Below, in pieces: positions 12,392-25,634 of a stretch of 64,000 bases of DNA; the first letter of the stretch is position 1, and every line of letters begins with the position of its first letter. Source of the DNA: Marthasterias glacialis. Taxonomy: Eukaryota; Echinodermata; Asteroidea; Forcipulatida; Asteriidae. The notes below the pieces were generated by a model. The model did not search any database and was not told the origin of the DNA. It was given only the letters and a program-made list of their open reading frames with translations. The position numbers and the translations under genes were made by a program. The stretch covers positions 3,584,300 to 3,648,299 of the forward strand of contig OU452230.1 of assembly GCA_911728455.2 (NCBI GenBank), written 5' to 3'.

Positions 12392-12581
12392 TTCTTCCCA
12401 TACAGGATTGTGAACCCATACAATTTGTTGTTTTCAGGCAACTTGACGCCTGGAAAAAGTGCACAGTTTCCCGAGTAATACGAAGTCGACGGTACGCAGC
12501 ACTTGCACACAAGCATGACAAGGTGGCATCTCCTTGCCACAGCATGATGATACACAGTGCTGCTAACAGCAGCTGCTGCAT
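12392..12581 (-). CDS. Candidate nested small secreted-protein ORF or exon, unrecognised
   Basis: From ATG 12581 on the minus strand the frame begins MQQLLLAALCIIMLWQGDA, a strong signal-peptide-like start, and continues with TLSCLCASAAYRR and several cysteines (SSCLKTTNCMGSQSC) before losing protein character. The second frame over the same DNA is also open for 171 codons and cysteine-rich. A GT donor could follow near the GTATGGG motifs at about 12405. It lies in intron 8, in the sense of the host gene. I recognise no family. The hydrophobic start may be an accident of a CAGCAGCTGCTG run. Confidence 0.2.
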
Positions 12582-13171
12582 TGTGCACTTCCACCTGCCA
12601 TTAAAAACTTGCCAACTACATGAGTTTCGAAAAAGCATGTCAAGGAGCACATTTTACATTCAATTAACCTGTTATGTTAAATTAGCTCTTTTTATAGATA
12701 CTTTGGTGTAAATTCTTAAAAAAAAAAAAAATAAAAAAAATAAATAAAAATGCATTTGATTTAATTTTTATATTTTTAATTTGTATTTCTGACTTGTAGT
12801 TTTAGTGCCATAATTTCTTTTCACTTAATAAGTATTTATGTTGTATGTTTATTTTTTAATCTTTGTATAATAAATACGTACTGAAGGCCCCTATGGAAAG
12901 CAGTGCTGTGCACTGATTGGAGTTCACCCTCATTAAAGCTGACGTAAATAAACAAATTCTCTGTTTCCAAGACTGACCAGATTTCTGGACAGGCTAAAAA
13001 GCGAATCTTGTGCGCTAAAATTTCTCACCAAGTCATAAAATATTACGTAAGAAAAATGCTTCCTCCCTTTCCGTTCTGTTGTAGACAAATCAAAAGGTTG
13101 GAAACTATTCAACAGGAACACGTACTGATAACTATTGAAATATTCCGCAAGAGTCAGGGATGGGAGTGGAT

Positions 13172-13402
13172 GAACACGAAAAATCCACAAAGGCACCGGT
13201 GGAGGTTTTGGTGGCTACCAACCACGAAATAACCTGTATCAATGGCAGCATTCTGTGCTTAAATGTAGATGGGGCAAGCACCTTGGTGTAGTCAAAATAC
13301 AGTACAAGTACTGTGTTAAGGCTTTACAAGGGCCTGGATGTATGTAAATGACACAAAAATAAAATAAATAAAAAGTTTTGTAAAATCCGGATATCTGAAA
13401 AA
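13172..13402 (+). repeat. Dispersed repeat with open frame (copy 2)
   Basis: This is the partner of 4236-4505. The shared frame runs GGFGGYQPRNN to KALQGPGCM and ends at the same TAA (13345-13347). Relative to copy 1 there is one extra base just before GGFGG and no matching ATG. After the stop both copies share TTTTGTAAAATCCG. Confidence 0.55.
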
Positions 13403-14043
13403 CTACAATCACTGAAGAGTGTCTTGAAGTAGTTTATATGACAAGAAAGACAACAAAGTTGACCACTTTGCACCTGTCACCATAGCAGGTTTTCAGATGG
13501 CTGTACGTACCTGGAACCACCCAAAAAGTGTTTCAACACGTCAATGGACATGCAGGCTTACACTGAAAATAATTTGAATCGTTTTATTTACTTGTTTTTT
13601 AAAGTTTTTTTTTTAAATCACCCTCAAATTTCATTAAAAAAAATGGACAGAAAAAGTACATGCACCCCATTTTTTTGTCCATTATTTGATTGAAAATTTG
13701 AAGGTAATAATAAAAACAAATATTAATATTACTAAAACTATTTTCAGTAAGAACCTGCATGTCCAGTCAGGTCCTTACAAAAAATTACAAACACTGGAAA
13801 AACTACTAACATGACGGATGCCGTGGTCCCCTTTATTTAATTGTGTTTCTTGTCACATATTTTGATCTGATTTATAGACAAGAAACGATTTATTACCTCC
13901 CAAGATAGCTAAGAAAATTGGTGTGCGCCTCACTTCAGAGGCCTCTTAACCCCATTTTCACTCTTGCGTTCTAAACTCGCGATCATGTTCAGATGTGAAG
14001 GAGTGACATGTTCAACTGGTGTCAAGCGGGTAGTAAGCCTTAC

Positions 14044-14283
14044 TAAGGTATGGCCGACACAATAAAAATAGGAGTGCACTGTTTGGTGTTGGTGTCTACA
14101 GGCAAATTTACCCAAACCGATTAGTGCCCTGGTAATGTGTCCACCATATCGCAAAATGGTGGACACATTACAAGCCATTTTGAGATGGTGGACACATTAC
14201 CAGGGCACTATTTGGTCTGGGTAAATTTGTCTGTATACACCCAAACCAAAACAGTGCACTCCTATAGTGTCCGCCATACCTTA
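14044..14283. mobile_element. Foldback element (about 240 bp)
   Basis: The ends TAAGGTATGGCCGACAC and GTGTCCGCCATACCTTA are inverted repeats. The inner arms (GGAGTGCACTG, GCCCTGGTAATGTGTCCACC) pair too, giving near-complete self-complementarity over 240 bases. It is followed directly by the 132-bp tandem duplication. Confidence 0.88.
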
Positions 14284-14534
14284 ACAAGGCTAATAACACA
14301 GAAGCAATGTTTGTAAAACATGATTCCTGGAGTTGAAGTGATACTTAAAATATGTTCACTGCAAAGCTACCCTATTCCAGGTATACACATACTTATAATA
14401 CACATACTTATAATAACAAGGCTAATAACACAGAAGCAATGTTTGTAAAACATGATTCCTGGAGTTGAAGTGATACTTAAAATATGTTCACTGCAAAGCT
14501 GCCCTATTCCAGGTATACACATACTTATAATACA
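14283..14534 (+). repeat. Recent 132-bp tandem duplication
   Basis: The block starting AACAAGGCTAATAACACAGA at 14283 repeats at 14415 with only one visible difference (GCTACC / GCTGCC), which implies a young duplication. It abuts the right end of the foldback element. Confidence 0.9.
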
Positions 14535-15403
14535 CTGATTGGGACCTCATGGTCCCCACCAGATGGGAAGCCTAGTGGTAAGTGGTGTAATCAGAGTGGG
14601 GGGGGGGCTGAGGCCCCCTGCTCAGAACCCTTGCCCACTATCCTGCCCTGATGTTGGCGATCTCCCTATTTTGTCAATGTCTTTGTCCAGGGGGGTGCCA
14701 GTCAGAAGCCATTCAACCGGATGATACTGCTGTTCTTGTGAGGTGCGTGACACAGCAGTGTGTTTTGGAGGTCAAAAGGAAAGTCTTACATAGCAATTTT
14801 TTCTGTTTTTTTTTCTGCTGTAGGATAGTCTTTGATGCTGTTGGGAGGATTACTACATAGTTCTGAATGATCTTTATGCTGGAATCATGTGAAACTGATG
14901 AGGTGATTGTGCTGGTCCACACTTGATGTGTACTTCACAGTAATATGAGTGGGGGGGGGGGGCGGACCCCTAGGAGTCTTGCCAGTGGGAGGGTTGAGAG
15001 CCACTTGCCAGGGATGTTGGGCGGACACTGATACGGTGTATCATCACACAAACACGCATTAGATTGACTGCGGCGGTTCTGCCACTGGTGATTGCTAAGC
15101 AACTCATGATGTCGAGATTAGAGTTTCACCCAGCTTTGATCTTTGAACTGCCTTTGTATCAAATGCCATGAATGGCTTGGTCTTAACGGATTCCTGACAA
15201 GAGATTGAGCTCCATGGTGTCGATTGCTTGCAGAGCTATTTACTTATGGAGTGATGTTTTAATCATTGCTACACGTACATTCCCGCATAAATCATACGAA
15301 TTTTGAAATTGTACAATAGCAAGTAATGTCCAATCTAATTTATATTAAGTGCTTGGTATTTTCCTTCTAAATAGAGGATATGAATCTAGTAATTTCCACC
15401 TAC

Positions 15404-15555
15404 CTTCAGGAACTTTGAAGGCTTGCAGGCAGTGCATCGGTCAGCCTCTCTCTCGCACTCAAGACAGTTAGCAGAGCAGGTAGCACAGTCATAATCACTA
15501 GTGGGTGGAAGGTAATAGCCCGTACCACAGTTATCTACGCAGCGACCTGTCGCTC
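15404..15555 (-). CDS. FU/SRCR mosaic gene, exon 8 (furin-like repeat)
   Basis: This exon encodes about residues 453-503. It has one furin-like repeat: RCVDNCGTGYYLPP, then CATC, NCLEC, RCTAC and KPSKFLK. The acceptor is CATCTAG, the first bases (GA) complete a Gly codon from exon 7, and the donor is AAG|GTAGGT. It leaves in phase 0. Exon 7 and exon 8 are 8.1 kb apart, so an extra phase-1 symmetric exon could have been missed between them. The frame joins without one. Confidence 0.9.
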
Positions 15556-15799
15556 CTAGATGATTAAAGATAAGAATTACGACATCAATGAGGAATCACG
15601 ACCAGAAATGCTGATAATCACGCACCATTTAGAAGCCATTAAAGAGAATCCTTTGAAGACGCTTGAAAATGATGGCAAAGATTTTGGCAGTTACCGTAAG
15701 ACCTTAGGCTGAGAGCTGCATCCCCTTTACTTGATTTCAGAAATCACTCATGTATAGTAAGGTATTTTGAAGAATTGAGCTCCCAAAATTTGGTTCGTT

Positions 15800-15871
15800 T
15801 AATTTTGTTTCACAGGCTTTGGGAAAGCACTGAGTATACAGTGCTTATCACACAGTGGTGTAGGTTTAACA

Positions 15872-15912
<41 letters not shown>
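15800..15912 (+). mobile_element. SINE tail fragment with (ATA)n microsatellite
   Basis: The segment TTTGGGAAAGCACTGAGTAT followed by ACAGTG.TTATCACAC.GTGGTGTA matches the body at 52605-52665, and it ends in about 14 ATA units (15870-15912), a typical SINE tail. Confidence 0.65.
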
Positions 15913-15916
<4 letters not shown>

Positions 15917-16113
15917 CAATGTGAAAATAGTTTGCACAAATACAAATTTATGCGAAGATGAAATACAAGTTGAATTTTTGCAGAATTGTTGCTGATTAGA
16001 GTTTGTGACCGAGCCACTTTTTGTTAAAAGACTCACAACCACCAAGTTCGCACACAATTTTGTTTATACATGTACAACCGTTCACACAATAAAACAAATG
16101 AAAAATGACACAA

Positions 16114-16362
16114 AATGGAGGTGAACTTTAAAAAAGTTTCAAATTTACCAAATTCTTTATTGTACGATGAATGAATATATGGTTCTGCAAGAGGCCAGTA
16201 AGAATTTAGAGTGACAGAGAATTGAGGTGAACTTAAAAACCAATTTCAAATTTACCAAAATCTTTTTGTACGATGAATGAATATATGGTTCTGCGAGAGG
16301 CCAGTAAGAAATTAGAGTGACAGAGAATGGAGGTGAACTTAAGAAACAGTTTAAAATTTACC
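16114..16362 (+). repeat. Tandem repeat, about 106 bp, 2.3 units
   Basis: Units start GAGGTGAACTTA and contain TTTGTACGATGAATGAATAT and GAGGCCAGTAAGAA. The copies differ by a few per cent. Confidence 0.88.
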
Positions 16363-18352
16363 AAATGACCAAAAGATGTTCAGCAGCTGCAAGAGTTACT
16401 TTTACATGGAAAGCAGGAAGAGAACAGTCAGTATGGGCCCATTCACACAAATTACAGTTTTTCAAGAACAATAAGAAGTTTCATTCCCAATTACAACATC
16501 AGAGGACATCTCTTCTAAATATTGAATACAATTTTTTCCCCCCGCAGTACCCACAACATGCATATATACAAATTTTCTTCAGTTGTGGTACGACTATTTC
16601 GAGAGGAAACTTCCCCCGCACACTGCCAACAAGCTATGCCCACATTGTTTACAAACAGAACAGGACGTGTCCGGTGACTGCATGACACATTACCATGCAC
16701 TGATGGTTTCTCTCTTGAGAAATAACCACAGCATTTCATGAACTGATGATTTTCCTCGAAGCAATCTCTGCAAGAGTATTTTTTTTTTTTAAAGATTGTC
16801 CCTCTTTCAGCATGTACCTTTCACAATGGCTATGAGCCGACTATGAGCTTGAAATGACTGGCTCAGCGGCAAATATTTACAGAGAAGAAACACTACAAAT
16901 TGTCGTGTCTGGTTCCCTATTTCTACTGAGCCCCCTTCCATTGGCCCCTCATTTGTGGGCAAGATGCGACTACCTACATATTATATATACACAACAGTTG
17001 GTCGATCTTGCCCAGGGTATTGTTTTATACCCCGGTTTAATCTCAAGGGATGTCCAGGAAAGTGTGTCTTCAGTCTTTACTCTCAAAAGAGCAAAAAGCA
17101 GTTTCAGATCTGCTTTGGATCCAGATTTGTTTTCTCTTTAGTGTGAGCTTTGCCCCTTTCTTTAAATGATGTGATCTTGTTTCAAAAGCTGATAACTTTA
17201 AATGTTTTGATTTCAAGAGCTTTATAAATGAGACAGTTGCCCTTTAGAAGTGTCATCAAATTGCTCAAGTTTTTGAAGACAAGGCTAAAAAGAAGAGAAA
17301 AAAAAGAAAAAAAGAGACATGTTTTGCTATAAATATAGCTATGGTATGGCTACTTGTTTGTCAGGTTAACCTTTTAGGGACCATGGCAGCCGCAAGCAAA
17401 TTGCTTGAACAATAACACTCATGGAAGCTGACACACAGCACAGCTTACATGAAGAAGCAATCATTCATTCACTCATTATTGTTTTTTCGATTTAAAAAAC
17501 ATATCACATGGCAGCTAAGGGTTAAATTGCGAACGTTGTGCATCAAGTAAAAAAAAAAGATGATATAGATAAAAGAGATGGTCTTTTACAAAGATGCATT
17601 TCACCAAAAGTGACACAAGTGACAGAAATCACAGTAGACATGGATGATACTTCAAGTGAATAACCAGAGCAGATGATGTGAGTTATCAACACATATATGA
17701 CGAAATGAGAAACACAAAAATAATGTAATCCAAATGGTACGACACTGCACTGAGGTTGATTAAATCTGAACGTGAAAACAAGATGAAGAAAGAAGGCTTG
17801 GTGGGAACACCTGAACGAAAATAGATGTAGGTACATAAAAATTGTCACAAAATAAAGAGAGTACTTTATCTGTTCTCAGTGTGCATGAACTATGTATCCA
17901 TGTGTAAGCTTAAAATAGAAACAAAATCCCGCTCATTTCCGGATTAATGTCAGCCATTAGCTCAATTGCCTTTTTCAAGATAAGACCCAGTATTAGCTTA
18001 TGCCACTTGAAATTCCTTCAGCCACAAATCATTGACTTCCTTTTCAGGGGTGTAAGCAGAACAATGGTAGCTACGTTGGTTAAGGTTTGTTGGGTTGTTA
18101 CCAAAGAGCATTGGTGTTTGGAACGGATTAGCGTAATACTTTGATGATATAATCAGGGAGCCAGGGAGCAATGCCCGCTGTTCTCTTTTTAAGATTAACA
18201 CACACTTGAGGTTGCTGGTCTTTCCTTCCCCCAAAATCGATTGTAGGATACAGCAAGGTGTGAAAGGCTTTTGTGCTTAGAATGCTTTCTAATTGTAAGG
18301 CATGATGAGCGTGTCATTATGCACAAAGCTGTATTGAAGACACTTTGCTGAA

Positions 18353-18752
18353 GCACCAAAGTACACCAGGTAGGTGATAGGATTGCGTCCTTGAATGATA
18401 CAAGAGAGGAATTTGGCACACAGTCGGGAGTATGTCATGAGAAAGATATTTTGGCTATAGGGCCATCGCAGGTTTGTCCTTTGACAAAAATATAGATTGT
18501 TTAACAAGCAATGGCAATCAGTTGAACATTTTTGAAAATTGCCTGCTACTCTCCCTATATTTTCTCATTTCATCCTATCATCGATTTGGGGGAAGGGAAG
18601 ACCTGCACAAAAAATGTTTTTCAATATTTTTTCTGCGATGGCCCTACAGCCAAATGTTCTTTCTCATGACATACTCTGACCGGGTGCCAAGATCCATGCT
18701 TGTATTCCTTACGCCATGCTTGTTATCATCAAAGGCACACTTTCCCCTATCT
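18353..18752. mobile_element. Foldback repeat family 'GTATGTCATGAGAAAGATA', copy A
   Basis: The left arm (TTTGGCACACAGTC, GTATGTCATGAGAAAGATA, GGGCCATCGC) is inverted in the right arm (GCGATGGCCCTACAGCC, TCTCATGACATACTCTGACC). Diverged copies lie at 55945-56220 and 63587-63810. No coding capacity. Confidence 0.8.
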
Positions 18753-19936
18753 GTCCCGCTACCACTTGAAGTTCTCAATTAAATATGGAAACTTGTGCTG
18801 ATGCGACTTGGAGAGCAAAAACCCACGACGATTAAAAGAAGAGGAAAGAGAGGGGTTCTGTGTAAGGGGGTCTATTTACTTACCGGGATGGGTGAGGGTG
18901 GAAACCAGAGTGCCCCAAGCTGAGACTGTTGGTTTTTGTCGACCCAGGACGAATACCGGGTACAAGCAGGTATCAGCAGGGTTTTGTTTTTATAGCATGC
19001 ATGTAATGGGATTGGGTGGGTGGTTGGTTGGGCGGAGGAGGGGGAAGGGGGGAGGGGAGGGTAGAAGGCGGGTTAAGGACAGAAGGGTTGGGAGTTAAAG
19101 AAACACAAGAAAACGTTTAATTTTTCTTTGTGACTAAATCAAAACAACAACAGGTTCACGTCGGGAAGGAGCGAATGAACAAGCAATACAACTAAAAACA
19201 ACATGTTCTACAACTGCATGGATTATGAGCTGAACTGGAAATAATGGTACATGTACAACGAGTGATTTCACTTGGAGAGTGACAATTGATTAAAAAAAAC
19301 AGACAGAGAAAAAATACACATAAAGCGGGCTGCCTTTTCTCCTATTTGTTGTAAGTGGACTTTAAGAAAGTGAATTACACACAAAAAAGAAGACAAAAAT
19401 ATAATGTTCTAATTTCAATTTAATGTAATATAGATCAGGGAAGGGCACTTCAAGTTTGATTTCCCTAAATAAATGTACTCTTTTTAAAAGGAAAAAGTCT
19501 TTGTCACTATTTCCTGTATGGAGAAACTTGGGTAACGTTTCTAAGGCTGTATGAGGTGGAGTATTTCAAAAAGAGTTCTCACAAAAAATAGCTCTGTAGG
19601 TGATAAATATTTTTTTTCACTGAACAAATTAAAGTTCTTGGAGTTCTGCATTATACATTTGTAAGTTCCTACTGAATACCACGCTTTCAATTCATTGTCC
19701 GACATTTGCTCCCCGTGAATCTAGTTTATCGCTACATTACACTCCCTTGGGGGTACACCCTTTTTCAATTACAAAGAATACTAAATTGGGAAAAAAAACC
19801 TTTAGAAGCTGTAGAAATAGCAGTCTTTCAAAAGAGCTGGTTTTTAAGGTTGACTGCCTTTGAACCCAACTCATTTTCCGCCTGCAAATGTACCTCGGCA
19901 TGATGAAACTTAATAACCTTCCCTAAATATACAGGT

Positions 19937-20156
19937 GCAGGGACACTGTGTTATTGTAAAATAACACTTTTCTAAAAGGGTGAAAAAAAGTTCCCCACAA
20001 AAAAAAAAAAACGTCCCTCACTGGAGACCTTATTCCATCCCTCATCCAACTATTTCAGCAACATTCAGGGACACTGTGCATTCAAATAACACTTTTCTAA
20101 AAGGGTGCAAAAAGGTTCCCCACAAAAAAAAACCTCCCTCACTGAAGACTTTATCA
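19937..20156 (+). repeat. Tandem duplication, about 129 bp
   Basis: AGGGACACTGTG followed by AATAACACTTTTCTAAAAGG and GTTCCCCACAAAAAAA occurs twice (19937 and 20066). The copies differ mainly in A-tract length. Confidence 0.85.
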
Positions 20157-20824
20157 CGATCCCCCCCGCCTCCGAACTGTTTCACCCAGTTTTGGCTCAA
20201 AATGTGCATGTAATCATTAGCAGAGTTAGTTAATTATAATGAAGATAGGGGAGTGATTCTAGTGGGGGGGGGGGGCAAATTTTGGAATTAAATGCACCAA
20301 ATTGTTCAGTTAAAGAGTATTATGAGACAAGTGGCATCTTTAACTTTAGGAAATTCAAGAATTCAAAGTAACAAGTGTAGAGTTCGAGAAGTTAACGGTA
20401 ATGTAGTAAATGAAAATATTAAGTTGCTGAACACTAACAAACGGATCTTTAAGTCTTTCCTAGCTTTGCCCTCACTCCAAACCATTTTCTGTTTAAACTT
20501 GCCATGTACACCAACACGGGTGACATATTATGAAATTGCAAAGTCATATGAAAATTTGTTGGACACAATGCAAGTCTTTTGTTCCCTTTTTGTCAGCCGC
20601 CCTACGTTTATCAGCCATTTGACCATGAATGAATTTTTCTGTCAATTCTTTTAACAATACTGGCATAATTTACAACTGAATAATTTCACCTCCCGTTCAA
20701 TGAGTTCAATCATCCATGTCTAAGGTTCCAATTGCGTTATAATATTTATCCTTGTGACCTTGTGGCCAATATCATTCCTTTGCATTTTTGTTTCAATTGA
20801 CTACACGTTTTTTTTTTCTCTCAG

Positions 20825-20951
20825 GGTTATACGCCCAGATGATAATGAGCACGTTCCCACCATGCCGTGGGAGCTTGGTTCTCGTTTGTTTACAAACACA
20901 AGCTGCGGAGAGGATGTAGTAGAGTTCATGGAGAGGCTATCAGTGAAGTGA
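20825..20951 (+). CDS. Candidate 3'-terminal exon on the plus strand (antisense to the host gene), unrecognised
   Basis: A strong acceptor (poly-T then CTCTCAG at 20824) is followed by an open frame of about 42 codons to TGA 20949: VIRPDDNEHVPTMPWELGSR, then LFTNTSCGEDVVEFMERLSVK. The composition is protein-like (acidic, amphipathic) and richer in GC than its surroundings. It would enter in phase 2. No upstream plus-strand exon is evident within the intron, so it may belong to a small nested gene, a broken gene, or chance. I do not recognise the family. Confidence 0.33.
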
Positions 20952-21220
20952 CCGAGCAAACCCCTGCTATGCAAGTACTCGGCATGCTCAGCAGAGTTCT
21001 GTGAGCTCAGTGTGTATATCCTGGTATACCGTACATCCTAGTGTACGTTCAGCACAGTCAGCATTTCAAGACCAGATGGTCTCATTGATCAACCGAATGC
21101 CGACTTGAACCTTTCCTTGTGGGGGGGGGGGAGTTGCGGTTTTAAGCCGGCGCAGAAAAAGCTTTACTTTTGGTTCAATTTGTCCCATTTGTTGGTTTAG
21201 GGAATTGGGCACACATATGC

Positions 21221-21355
21221 TATAAAAATAGAACCTGACCTTTGACTCTTCATGAGTTTTTTTTCTAACATGACTGACATGTGTTTTCACTGATAAAAAT
21301 AGAATTTGACCTTTGACTCTTCATGAGTTTTTTTTCTGACATGACTGACATATAT
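21221..21355 (+). repeat. Tandem duplication, 71 bp, two units
   Basis: ATAAAAATAGAA(C/T)(C/T)TGACCTTTG, TCTTCATGAGTTTTTTTTCT and ACATGACTGACAT occur twice in a row (21221, 21292). Confidence 0.88.
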
Positions 21356-21863
21356 TCCTGTAAAACTCCTTCAAACTCAATTTTTTTTTTATTGATCTAT
21401 GGCAGTGTCCAAATCAAGAGACTACAGCTATGGCTTTGGCCTTTGGCTACAACAACAAGTTTGATAAAATGGGCTTTTTAGTGATCCTACAATAGCCATT
21501 GCCGAAAGCCGTCAATTCGGACACAGCCTAAATATGAAACCATTGGAACGATGATTCAAACTCTCCAGTTTGTCTTTTAACTAATGCAAGTCCTGTATAT
21601 TTTCTTTCGTTCTGTATTGGCATTTTCTATTAATGCAAGGATTCAATATGCAGGATAAAAAAACTCCCCGATGTGGAACTCAATGGCGCATCTGACACAA
21701 ATGTGCCATCTGTACAAACACAGCACAGGCGTCAAACACTCTAAACATTGCGTGGTGTACGGTTTAAACCAGAAGTGTTATAGGATGTCTTTTGGACGAC
21801 TTGTTTTTAATGTGGAAAGCATTAATGGTTTGAACATCCTTAGTGTTGAGGAGTCTGAACAAT

Positions 21864-22205
21864 TGAGACCCTGTTTTCAATTTACTGAAGTTTAGACACC
21901 CAATTTTCAGTTAACCACAATTATTTTGATACCCAATTTTCATTTTACCGCAATTTCGACACCCTATTTTCAATTTTCCGTAATTTAGACACCCTATTAT
22001 CAATTACCGCAATTTACACACCCGTTTTCAATTTACTGCAATTATACAGACACCAAATTTTCAATTTACCGCAATTATTTTGACACCGAATTTTCAATTT
22101 ACCGCAAATTAGACATCCTATTTTCAATTTACCGCAATTTAGACACCACATTTTTAATGTACCTCAAATTAGACACCCAATTTTCAATTTAGACACTATA
22201 TTTTA
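21864..22205 (+). repeat. Degenerate minisatellite, about 30-33 bp, about 11 units
   Basis: Units follow the pattern ACACC..ATTTTCAATTTACCG then CAATT(A)TTAG. Unit lengths vary from 20 to 33 bases. Neighbouring units differ at several sites, so the array is old. Confidence 0.88.
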
Positions 22206-23617
22206 CAACCAAACTCTAGCTTAAAGTAGATACCCTGGATTTTTCATTGAAAATCCTAAAAAACAGTATAAGTAAAAAACTTTAAAAAAAACCCCCAATA
22301 ACAAAACAATGTTCTTTTATTTTCTCTATTTTAGAGAACCTGAAGTGGGTAATTTCAAACTATGCAGTACCCTTGGTGTACAATACCATATGCAGTATGT
22401 CTGTCATTTGCTATACGGTCTGTTTAGCCAGTCAGCTATGAACTTGTCTGGCTGTGGTGGTGCAAAGAAGAGCTAAAAAGTACACTATGTGTGTGGTTCA
22501 CTGGTATTGCCATTTAGTTAAGTTGTCTCTACCTGCAAATCCAATCACCGACACATCAGTGTCAGGGTCAAATTAAATGTAATCTACATAATTTTGACAA
22601 ATGTCTGGATGCAGTGCAGAATCCCCTATCCATCCAGCTCCACGAGAAGAATTAATATTCATACTGGTATAATCAAAATCGGTGGCAAACTAATCTTCAA
22701 CAAATGCGAATACTTTGTTTCATATACCACTTACACAGATCCTTGTTATGTGATTAATTATATATTTTCCCTACAGGCCAAGATATCCTTTATTCTGACG
22801 TTTTAAAACAGTGTACATGCACATGTTGTCACAGCATAAAACAAAATAATGCACAAATTCAAATCGTCGCGTTGGAATTTTATTTATTTTTTTTTTAATT
22901 TCAACTTATTTTTTTGTCTGCATCTACGAAGGGAAAAATGCCCTACCCTCACAAGGAGGAAATATCAGGAATTATAAACTGACAAGACACCTCTTGATGA
23001 TATCTAGTGTTTTCACATACAACAATGTAACAATTGCACATATACAAAAATAACTAATTATCGCAATTACAGCGAGTAATCAGGTATTGATTTGTTGGAC
23101 AGCTTTTAAAAGATTTTTGGGTCAATATCGCAAACAGAATAAAGTCAGATAGACGGAACAACTTGAGGGACTAATTCCGAGATGTAAATTGTAAAGAGAA
23201 CAGTTTAATCCCTTCTCGGAGCACTCATCACTTCCGAATGAATGTTCAACACAAAGTGATCAAAATCACATACCTACCCTCTCCAAAGGATATAATCTGG
23301 GAGTAAAATTCCTTTTCAATAAACCAAACTTCAACTTTATAGAGAAAGTAAATGATCAAACCAGAGAACGCTGATGGAACGGAAACGTATGAATAAGCCG
23401 AACTTAACACAACACATACATCCTTGATTACCCAGCGGCTATTTACGTGGCACAAAATGATCATGTACCCGTACCTAGTTTATGTACAATGCAAGCACCG
23501 GTCGACAAATTTCTTTGTCGCACGTCGACGAGTGTGCACCTTTAATTGCAGTCAAAATTTTGATGGACGATGTATATATTTTTTTTTTTTGAATGTTGAA
23601 TGAAAGTGAAGACTTAC

Positions 23618-23755
23618 CAACGCTCATGCTTCCTTCACAGCGTACACCAGCATCCTCAGTGTGATGACACTGGTTATCACCCCAGGCATTCTGCGGGCAT
23701 TGAATCAGCTCAGCTTCGTTGCCTCTACATCTGACATGGTCAATCAGTACTGGTC
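23618..23755 (-). CDS. FU/SRCR mosaic gene, exon 7 (SRCR domain 2, C-terminal part)
   Basis: This exon encodes about residues 407-452 and completes SRCR2: GPVLIDHVRCRGNE, LIQCPQ, WGDNQCHHTEDAGVRCEG. The full domain has six cysteines (group A). The first Gly is split G|GA, and TPGTGPVLID restores the expected G.GP(I/V).(L)D motif. The acceptor is TTTCCGTAG and the donor GTTG|GTAAGT. It leaves in phase 1. A pyrimidine-poor but usable acceptor tract is present. Confidence 0.93.
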
Positions 23756-24930
<1,175 letters not shown>

Positions 24931-25634
24931 TTATTAAACTTGAGCTTAATTGGTTGTTGTCAAATAGGCCTAAACATCTCTATAGATGGGTTGCGATAGA
25001 CGCCGTCTTTGATGACAATTTCTATTTTGGCTCGTAGCCGCGTCAAGCTCTGTTAATTTCAATGCAGGTTGAGTTGCTTGCCAACCAATCATGTAAGGAG
25101 TTTATGAAATGCGGTGTGCTGCATGCAGTATTTATGTGTAACGCTTAGGCCTAGTTGTGTGCTACAAAATGAACTGTCGTTGTCATTAAAGATGGCTGAT
25201 TTTTCTCATTGTTGGCGTCGTGCGCAGAAATATCTTTGATTTCATTGGAAAGACAGTTACCATGGTTACTTAGAAAACACTTTTTTTCTTCTTTGAATTT
25301 GGGACTTTGTGCAGTACAAACAACTTTAGCATAGGCCTTAATACATTCATTACATAACCAGAACATATTTTAAAAATTGAAATCAAATTAAGTGTCTGTA
25401 ACACTTACAATTTGAATGTAAAATTTATGTTTAAAGAATCAATTTTTTTAAAATTTACATCACAAATTTTAAAATAGAGGTTTTATAAATAGGAAACATT
25501 TCTGTGAAGCATTGAGGTGTTTAGGCCAATCTGGAATAATGCCCATTTAATTCAACATGAACTTTTAAAACAGAAATGGATGGCACATTCTTCCAAATTC
25601 ACAATAGATGTAGGGGTTCATCATGCCCACATCT

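Larger units (their letters stand above)
4880..15403 (-). other. Intron 8 of the FU/SRCR gene (10.5 kb)
   Basis: No FU or SRCR exon was seen between exons 8 and 9. The intron is filled by foldback elements (5482-5608, 8011-8361, 8637-9033, 9991-10185, 10872-11042, 14044-14283), a minus-strand SINE, poly-C and poly-G tracts, a possible LINE scrap near 11540, a possible nested small ORF (12392-12581, minus) and a recent 132-bp tandem duplication. Between these I see no further structure. Confidence 0.7.
15556..23617 (-). other. Intron 7 of the FU/SRCR gene (8.1 kb)
   Basis: No exon of the host gene was recognised. The intron contains a SINE tail fragment and (ATA)n microsatellite (15800-15912), a 106-bp tandem repeat, a foldback repeat (18353-18752), further tandem duplications (19937-20156, 21221-21355), a plus-strand candidate terminal exon (20825-20951) and a 30-bp repeat array (21864-22205). 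The stretches 16700-18350 and 22205-23600 look featureless. Confidence 0.7.

Noticed and set aside
16515..16739. 74-codon minus-strand cysteine-containing frame
   Set aside because: The cysteine spacing fits neither FU nor SRCR and there are no usable splice borders.
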